Below, piece by piece: positions 20,131-25,136 of a stretch of DNA of 25,136 bases. Source of the DNA: CAVQGZ01 sp964356295. GTDB lineage: Bacteria; Actinomycetota; Actinomycetes; Jiangellales; Jiangellaceae. The notes beneath the pieces are model-generated. The model saw only the letters and a program-made list of their open reading frames with translations, did not search any database and was not told where the DNA came from. Position numbers and translations under genes: made by a program. How positions within the stretch are numbered: position 1 is the first letter of the stretch; every line of letters begins with the position of its first letter. The stretch is taken from contig CAYHHE010000037.1 in NCBI GenBank assembly GCA_964356295.1, forward strand, positions 1 through 25,136, in the 5' to 3' direction.

Positions 20131-22416
20131 CTACAAGTCCGCTTCGACCACCATGGCTTGAAGGTCGGCAAGGGCAGGGTCGTCGGCTCGCACGAAGGCC
20201 GCGGGCGTCCCGAGCGGGGCGTCCACGTCGACGACCTGGTCGCCGTCGAAGCGCTCGCCGGTGAGGAGGTGAACCCACGTCCCCGGAGGCAGCGTGACGC
20301 TGACCTGGTCGCGCCCGTCGCCGAAGACCGGGGCCACGAGCACGGACGACCCGAAGAAGAACTGCGTGTCGCTGTCCGCGGCCGCCGTGCCCGGGTACTC
20401 GAGCCAGCCGTGGCGCAGCGCCGGAACCGCCGTCTCCTGCGCCTCCCGGACGACCTCGCTGCGATAGGGCGCGAGGGCCGCGAACAGCCGGGTCATGCGG
20501 GCGAAGGCGCGGCGCGCCTCGGGGGTGTCGTACACCTGAGCGTTGGCGGTCGGCCGGTTGCCCTCGTGGGTGCGCATGACCACCCCGAAGGCCTCCATCT
20601 CCGCCCACCGCTGGTTCATCTCGGCAGGCCTGGTGTAGTCCCGGACGAGGGCGTCGATGCTCTTGTACCCGCCGACGTCGGAGTGCGTGAGGTGCCATCC
20701 CGAGACGCCGGCACTGAAGGTGCCGAGCAACGCCGAGGGCATGCCGTCCTGCTCGGAGTAGGTGACCACCTGGTCGCCGTTCCAGAACAGCGGAGCGAAG
20801 CGCTCGATGCCGGCGGAGCCGGTGTGGAACCACACCACGCAGTCGGGCCGGTCAGCCCGATCGCAGGCGTCCCGGACCGTGGCAGCCATCAGCGACGGCC
20901 ATCGGTTGTGCTCGAACCGAGGGTCGCCGTCGGCGAGGACCGCGTCGAACGGCAGCCCCTCGCCGGAGTCGGCCATGAAGCCGTCCACGCCCTGGCCGAA
21001 CACCTCGGTGGCGATGGTCTCGGCGTACCAGTCCCGCGCCTGCGGGTTGGTGAGATCGACCAGTGCGGCGTCGAAGCCCCCCTGATCGACCAGGTACGTC
21101 TCGCCCTGCGGATCACGCACCAGGTAGCCGGCGTCGGCTGCCTCCTGGAACAGGTTGCGGATCGAGGTGTCGCCCTTGTCCGTGGCGTCGACCAGCCACG
21201 GGTTCACGTAGGTGAGAACCCGGATCCCGTCTGAGCTGAAGTCCGCCACCATGTCGTCCCAGCCGGGGTAGCGCTGCTCGTCCAGCTGGCCGGTCCACCA
21301 CAACTGGTCTGCGATGTCGGAGGGGCGGGTGCCCGTCCAGTCCTGCAGCCACACCGCGGACAGCGCTGCCCCCTCGTCCTGGAGGTCTGCGACCACCTGC
21401 CGCACGGCGTCGGTGCCGCCCTGGACTCCCAGGACGGCACCGGACAGCACCCAGTCCGGCAGCCCGGGGCGGGTGGCCTTGGCGCCCCGTCGGACGAGGA
21501 GGGCGCGTGGGTCCTCCTCGGCGGTCAGATCAGCCTCGATCCGCGGCGACCAGGACGTCAGCACGACCTCGGTCTCGTGGCGGGTGTCGGCTACGGCGAA
21601 TGCGTGGGTCCCGGCGACGTCGGGGTCGAACGCCACGCCGCGCACGTCGTCGGTGACGAACGACGGCCAGGCCGCGTAGGTCATCTCCAGCGTGCCACCG
21701 ACTCCGCCGGCGGCCACGTCGGCAAGGAACGTCAACGGTTGCTCTCCGCGGCCCACCCCCTGCTCACGGACGACGATCGGGATGATGCGACCGGACAGGT
21801 CGAAGGGGGCGAACTGCTCGCCGAGGCCGTGAACGCCAGCACCGGGGGTCCGTCCCGTCACGAGCCCGAGCGCATCGACGTCACGTGCCTCGACCGCGAG
21901 TGTGACGTCACCGCGGGTGGGTCCCGGACGGACCTCGACGACGTACTCCCGGGCCCGTCCGCAGCCGGTCAGCAGCCCCGACACCTCCAGCCGCCCGCCG
22001 TCGTCGGTTGCCGACCGGACCTCCTGGTCCACCAGCTCGCACTCATGCCGGGTCGTCGGCCAGAAGTAGCCCCGGTAGTCCTGCCAGCTCAGCGAGCCAA
22101 GGACTCCGACGACGAACGACGTGCCTGCGGGGGACTCCCAGACGACGAGGTCATCCCGGGCAGGGTCGGTCATGCGCAGGGCCTCGGCGCTCAGCTCCAC
22201 ATCGACGCTCCCGACCGACCACGAACCGATCGCCCCCTCGGCGACCTTCAGCCTGCCCGGCGAGACCGCGTCGACCTCGTCGCGAGGGACGCGATCGACC
22301 AGCACGACCAGGCCGAGGCCGAGGACGAGGACCAGGACGAGCGCCACGATGGCCAGCACACGCGGCCATCGCAGTCCCGTCCCGGAGGTGTGGTCGGCCA
22401 CGAGGGCATCATGCAC
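20131..22416 (-). CDS. Membrane-anchored GH31 glycoside hydrolase (YihQ-like)
   Basis: Glycosidase of 761 residues in family GH31, with an N-terminal membrane helix (about 20-40) that would place the catalytic domain outside the cell. A beta-sandwich N-domain is followed by the barrel. Key points are WLQDWTGTR, LDEQRYPGW, the nucleophile Asp483 in GFMADSGEGLP, the acid/base Asp548 in FWNGDQVV, HSDVGGYKS, and RTHEGNRP. The spacing of the two carboxylates and the motif set resemble alpha-glucosidase/sulfoquinovosidase YihQ more than classic maltase-type GH31. The sulfonate-binding residues could not be verified, so the substrate is open. The GTG at 22416 lacks a ribosome site; a GTG five codons on, six bases after CATGAT, is an alternative. 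The patatin gene follows closely. Confidence 0.88.
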   Translation of the reverse strand: MHDALVADHTSGTGLRWPRVLAIVALVLVLVLGLGLVVLVDRVPRDEVDAVSPGRLKVAEGAIGSWSVGSVDVELSAEALRMTDPARDDLVVWESPAGTSFVVGVLGSLSWQDYRGYFWPTTRHECELVDQEVRSATDDGGRLEVSGLLTGCGRAREYVVEVRPGPTRGDVTLAVEARDVDALGLVTGRTPGAGVHGLGEQFAPFDLSGRIIPIVVREQGVGRGEQPLTFLADVAAGGVGGTLEMTYAAWPSFVTDDVRGVAFDPDVAGTHAFAVADTRHETEVVLTSWSPRIEADLTAEEDPRALLVRRGAKATRPGLPDWVLSGAVLGVQGGTDAVRQVVADLQDEGAALSAVWLQDWTGTRPSDIADQLWWTGQLDEQRYPGWDDMVADFSSDGIRVLTYVNPWLVDATDKGDTSIRNLFQEAADAGYLVRDPQGETYLVDQGGFDAALVDLTNPQARDWYAETIATEVFGQGVDGFMADSGEGLPFDAVLADGDPRFEHNRWPSLMAATVRDACDRADRPDCVVWFHTGSAGIERFAPLFWNGDQVVTYSEQDGMPSALLGTFSAGVSGWHLTHSDVGGYKSIDALVRDYTRPAEMNQRWAEMEAFGVVMRTHEGNRPTANAQVYDTPEARRAFARMTRLFAALAPYRSEVVREAQETAVPALRHGWLEYPGTAAADSDTQFFFGSSVLVAPVFGDGRDQVSVTLPPGTWVHLLTGERFDGDQVVDVDAPLGTPAAFVRADDPALADLQAMVVEADL

Positions 22417-22447
22417 CGAGGCCGCGGCGCCGACCGACAGGCCGCGC

Positions 22448-22453
22448 TAGCCT
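22448..22453 (+). promoter_or_regulatory. Candidate -10 box of the acyltransferase gene
   Basis: TAGCCT fits TANNNT. Transcription would begin near 22460, just before a small hairpin (CCCCG/CGGGG, 22462-22475) that abuts the ribosome site GGAGAGG. The -35 is not evident. Confidence 0.3.
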
Positions 22454-22487
22454 GCGGGCATCCCCGGGATCGGGGGAGAGGTGGGCC

Positions 22488-23921
22488 ATGACCGAGCAGT
22501 TCGCAGAGATCCCCGAGTGGGGTCAGAAGCTCGCTGGATGGAACGCGAGCGTGTGGCGGACCTCCGTCGGCAGCGTGACCATGCGCTCAGCCATCCTCGG
22601 TGTGTTCCTGCTGGACTCCCCGCCCGACATCGTGGCGCTGCGCGACCGGATGGAGCGGGTCACCCGGTGGTTCCCGGCGCTTCGTCAGCGCGTCGTCGAG
22701 CCCATCGGCTCGATCGGGCAGCCCCGCATGGTCATCGACCCGGACTTCGACATCGCCTTCCACACGACCCGCTACGCGCTGCCCAAGCCGGGCTCGTGGG
22801 AGCAGCTGCTGCGCCACGTCCGTCGGCAGAGCCTGCACGACCTCGACCGGGACCGACCTCTGTGGCGCGCCACGCTGGTGGAGGGGCTGGAGGGCGATCG
22901 GGCCGCCGTGCTGCTGATGGTGCACCATGCCATCGCCGACGGCCAGGGATCGGTCATGATGCTGGCCGGCATGGTCGACTGGGCCGCCGGGGCGTCCCCC
23001 GCCGGCGAACCACTCCCCCCGGAGCCGGCGCCCGGCCGGACCGACCCCATCACGGCAACCCTCGCCGCCGCCGGGAGCGCCGCCAAGCGGGCCGGCGGAC
23101 TCGGCGTGCGGGCCGTGCGCGACCTGCCGTCCTCCACCCGCACCATCGTCACCCACCCACGACGGTCCACCTCGGATGCCGTGCGCTTGGCCGCGTCCGC
23201 CTCGAGGCTGCTGCGCCCCCACCGTGGACCGCTGTCCCCGCTGCTCACCGAGCGAGGAACGACCTACACCAGTCGCACCCTCGACGTCCCGTTCAACGCG
23301 TTGCGGGCAGCGTCCAAGGCTTACGGAGGAACGCTCAACGACGCGTTCCTGGCCGCGGTGCTCGGCGGGATGCGTCGCTACCACGAGCTGCACGGGGTTG
23401 AGGTCGGCAGCCTGCGCGTGAACGTGCCCGTGAGCCTGCGCGCGAGCGGGCAGGACGCGAGCACCAACGCGGTGTCCATCGCCCGGGTCGAGCTGGACGC
23501 CTCGGAACGAGACGTCGCCGCTCGGTTCGCCCAGGCGAGGCAGGTGGTGAGCGAGGCCAGGGAGGAGCCGATGCTGCCCTTCGCCGATCTCGCCGCCGAC
23601 GCCAGTCGGCTGCTTCCAGTTGCCCTCATCGCCGAGGCAGCGAAGTCCAGCGACGCCACCGCAAGCAACGTGCCGGGGCTGCCCGCCCCGGTGTGGGTCG
23701 GTGGAGCGTCGTTGCTGCGCCTGTACCCGATCGTCCCGACCCTCGGGGCCGCTGCGAACATCACGATGCTGTCTTATGCCCGCAAGCACTGTTCGGTCGG
23801 CGTGAGCATGGACGACATCGCGATCCGAGACCCGGACGCCTTCATGGAGTGCTTGGCCGAGGGCTTCGCGGAGGTTGGCGCCGTGCCTGAGGCGCATCCG
23901 TTCGACCCGTTGGCGCGTTAG
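22488..23921 (+). CDS. Wax ester synthase/diacylglycerol acyltransferase (WS/DGAT)
   Basis: Acyltransferase of 477 residues that joins acyl-CoA to diacylglycerol or fatty alcohols, making triacylglycerol or wax esters at the membrane or lipid body. The catalytic HHAIADG (HHxxxDG, 146-152) is intact. Other family segments are FPALRQRV, DRDRPLWRATLVEGL, GGTLNDAFLAAVLGGMRRYHE, VNVPVSLRA and ASNVPGLPAPVWVGGA, followed by the C-terminal FAEVGAVPEA region. The ATG has GGAGAGG six bases upstream; the frame extends back to 22008 but that part is antisense to the GH31 gene. It is divergent from GH31, with 71 bases between the two starts. Storage-lipid capacity is common in soil actinobacteria, and several WS/DGAT copies per genome are normal. 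Confidence 0.92.
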   Translation: MTEQFAEIPEWGQKLAGWNASVWRTSVGSVTMRSAILGVFLLDSPPDIVALRDRMERVTRWFPALRQRVVEPIGSIGQPRMVIDPDFDIAFHTTRYALPKPGSWEQLLRHVRRQSLHDLDRDRPLWRATLVEGLEGDRAAVLLMVHHAIADGQGSVMMLAGMVDWAAGASPAGEPLPPEPAPGRTDPITATLAAAGSAAKRAGGLGVRAVRDLPSSTRTIVTHPRRSTSDAVRLAASASRLLRPHRGPLSPLLTERGTTYTSRTLDVPFNALRAASKAYGGTLNDAFLAAVLGGMRRYHELHGVEVGSLRVNVPVSLRASGQDASTNAVSIARVELDASERDVAARFAQARQVVSEAREEPMLPFADLAADASRLLPVALIAEAAKSSDATASNVPGLPAPVWVGGASLLRLYPIVPTLGAAANITMLSYARKHCSVGVSMDDIAIRDPDAFMECLAEGFAEVGAVPEAHPFDPLAR

Positions 23922-23956
23922 CGGGCCGACAGGTCCGTCTCATCTGTGGACGGGGG

Positions 23957-23985
23957 TTGTGATGGACCTGGTAGTCGGCTATGAT
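23957..23985 (+). promoter_or_regulatory. Near-consensus promoter of the DUF222 gene
   Basis: TTGTGA (23957-23962) and TATGAT (23980-23985) are separated by exactly 17 bases, the best SigA-type promoter in the window. Transcription would start near 23992, inside the LexA box, leaving a very short leader before the ATG at 24005. Confidence 0.7.
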
Positions 23986-24001
23986 TCGAACAGCAGTTCG
24001 A
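23986..24001. promoter_or_regulatory. LexA (SOS) box
   Basis: TCGAAC-N4-GTTCGA is a perfect match to the actinobacterial/Gram-positive SOS box and adjoins the -10 hexamer, so bound LexA would block the promoter. It implies that the downstream gene is induced by DNA damage. Confidence 0.75.
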
Positions 24002-24004
24002 GTC

Positions 24005-25136
24005 ATGGGGGTGGGCCTGGTGTTGGGGGTGTGGGAGGACGACCCGCAGGTGGTCGAGTACGTGTGTGACCCGGTGCGGCGGGTGGAACGGGTGTTTGAG
24101 CTGGACGGGTGTGAGGATGCCGAGCTCGTAGCACGATGCCGGGAGGCCGAGGCGGTGCTCACCCAGGTGATGGGAGAGCAGGCGCGGCTGCTGGGGGAGC
24201 TGCGGCGGCGCCGGTTGGCCGGCCAGCAGCGGGCGGGCGTGGCCGGTGCGGCGGCGGACGATGACGCGTGGGTCGGGTTGGAGGTGGCCGCCGCACTGCG
24301 GCTGACCGAGCGGCAGGTTCAGCAGCGGCTGGAGGTGGCGGCGGGCCTGCAGCGGTATCCGCAGGTGCAGGCGGTGGTGGCAGTGGGGGAGATCCAGTCG
24401 TGGACGGCGCAGCGGCTGATGCAGCATCTGGACGTGCTGGCGGAGTACGTGTCGCCGGCCGAACTGGGGATGGTGGAGGAGCAGACGCTGCGGTGGCTGG
24501 TCGAGGGGTCGCGGACGGTGAGCGCGTTGAACGCGCGGATGCGGCGGCTGCTGCTGCGTGCCAAGGCGTTGGTGGCGGGGGAGGACACTGACGAACAGGC
24601 GCGCAGGGGGCACGCGGGTCGGCGGGTGTCGCTGACCAGCGAGGGTGATGGCACGGCCGCGTTGTGGGCGCTGCTGCCCGAGGCCGATGGGTTGGCGTTG
24701 GCGCAGGCCCTTGACGAGCGGGCCCGCGGCGCGGACGCGGACGCAGGGGATGTGCGGACGTTGGCGCAGCGGCGGGCGGATGTGTTGGTGGCGGCGGTGA
24801 CCGGAGCGCCTGCCAGCTACGGCTGCGCTCACGACCTCCCGACCAGCCCGACCAGCCCGACCAGCCCCGGCGCTGCTGGCGTGCAGGTGCGGCTGAGCGT
24901 GACGGTGCCGGTGCAGTCACTGGTGGGAGGTCCCGAGCCCGGGCACGTGCCCGGGTATGGGCCGGTGCCGGCGGCGACCGTGCGGGCGTTGGCCGGTGCG
25001 AGCGACGTGGTGGCCCGCCCGCTCGTGTACGACCAGTCCAGCGGGCGGCTGCTGGGGATCGGGGCGTACCTGCCGGTGGCCCACTGGTGGGCCGGGCGGG
25101 GCAGCCGGGTGCGGTGGGGGGCGCAGATCACCTCGG
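24005..25136 (+). CDS. DUF222 / 13E12-repeat-family protein (3' end cut)
   Basis: Partial protein of 377 residues open to the window edge. It has the DUF222 pattern of the 13E12 family: an N-terminal helical part (ARCREAEAVLTQVMGEQARL), WVGLEVAAALRLTERQVQQR, VVAVGEIQSWTAQRLMQHL, then RRVSLTSEGDGTAALWALLPEADGLAL and TLAQRRADVLVAAV. In this family an HNH endonuclease domain normally follows near the C-terminus; it would lie beyond the window, so nuclease activity is assumed, not seen. A threefold TSP repeat makes a linker at about residues 279-287. An upstream in-frame ATG at 23981 falls within the -10 box and cannot be the start if the promoter is real; the chosen ATG is only some 13 bases after the predicted transcription start and has no ribosome site. 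Family genes are often multicopy and SOS-controlled. Confidence 0.85.
   Translation, partial: MGVGLVLGVWEDDPQVVEYVCDPVRRVERVFELDGCEDAELVARCREAEAVLTQVMGEQARLLGELRRRRLAGQQRAGVAGAAADDDAWVGLEVAAALRLTERQVQQRLEVAAGLQRYPQVQAVVAVGEIQSWTAQRLMQHLDVLAEYVSPAELGMVEEQTLRWLVEGSRTVSALNARMRRLLLRAKALVAGEDTDEQARRGHAGRRVSLTSEGDGTAALWALLPEADGLALAQALDERARGADADAGDVRTLAQRRADVLVAAVTGAPASYGCAHDLPTSPTSPTSPGAAGVQVRLSVTVPVQSLVGGPEPGHVPGYGPVPAATVRALAGASDVVARPLVYDQSSGRLLGIGAYLPVAHWWAGRGSRVRWGAQITS
24841..24867 (+). repeat. Three tandem 9-bp repeats inside the DUF222 gene
   Basis: GACCAGCCC occurs three times in a row. The unit is three codons, so copy changes keep the frame and only alter the length of a Thr-Ser-Pro linker before the second part of the protein. 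Confidence 0.7.

Noticed and set aside
22008..22487. 160-codon upstream extension of the acyltransferase frame
   Set aside because: Antisense to the GH31 gene start and Arg/Pro-rich; the ATG at 22488 has a good ribosome site.
23981..24004. Earlier in-frame ATG of the DUF222 gene
   Set aside because: It lies within the TATGAT -10 hexamer and upstream of the predicted transcription start.
23918..24832. - strand frame of 304 codons opposite the DUF222 gene
   Set aside because: It is dominated by Pro, His, Arg and Gln and lies opposite a clear DUF222 protein that has its own promoter and LexA box.

Overview
This is a GC-rich window with dense, strongly GC3-biased genes, many GTG starts, and TANNNT -10 boxes lying close to start codons. 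Several families are typical of Actinomycetota: an MhuD-like heme monooxygenase, WS/DGAT acyltransferase, PafB/PafC-like WYL regulators, a DUF222/13E12-type protein under a LexA box, and an ALDH-DUF779 pair. A soil-type actinomycete (for example Nocardioidaceae or Intrasporangiaceae) fits, but the genus cannot be fixed from the sequence alone. No rRNA, tRNA, CRISPR array or insertion sequence was seen.

Layout. 1-190: short non-coding, G-rich stretch. 190-2883: GMC oxidoreductase (-) divergent from a P-loop GTPase (+), with a perfect 9-bp inverted repeat between them. 2894-4198 (-): likely operon of an NTF2-like protein, an MhuD-type heme monooxygenase and a PemK/MazF-like protein, divergent from a LysE exporter (4257-4898). 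5048-5947 (-): NmrA-type NAD(P)-binding protein whose promoter is overlapped by a MarR-style inverted repeat. 6125-6211 (+): 28-residue membrane miniprotein. 6234-6596 (-): DsrE-like protein. 6674-12889 (+): fused HyuA-HyuB (5-oxoprolinase type), a translationally coupled PAP2 phosphatase, and two coupled WYL regulators. 12928-13389 (+): thermonuclease-like lipoprotein. 13394-15537 (-): small membrane protein coupled to a K+ channel with an RCK domain. 15620-16954 (+): malic enzyme, overlapping tail to tail with DUF779. 16911-18961 (-): aldehyde dehydrogenase and DUF779 with elaborate regulatory DNA. 19239-22416 (-): membrane-anchored GH31 glycosidase and patatin. 22488-23921 (+): WS/DGAT acyltransferase. 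24005-end (+): SOS-controlled DUF222-type protein, cut by the window edge.

Most of the window is ordinary chromosomal metabolism, transport and stress functions. The less expected material is regulatory and small-scale: a 40-bp palindrome plus phased repeats between ald and DUF779, a CRP-type site and inverted repeat upstream of ald, the LexA box fused to a near-consensus promoter, the MarR-like operator without a local regulator gene, the 28-residue membrane ORF, and the two-gene potassium channel module. I see no clear multi-gene defence or biosynthetic system that is wholly new.
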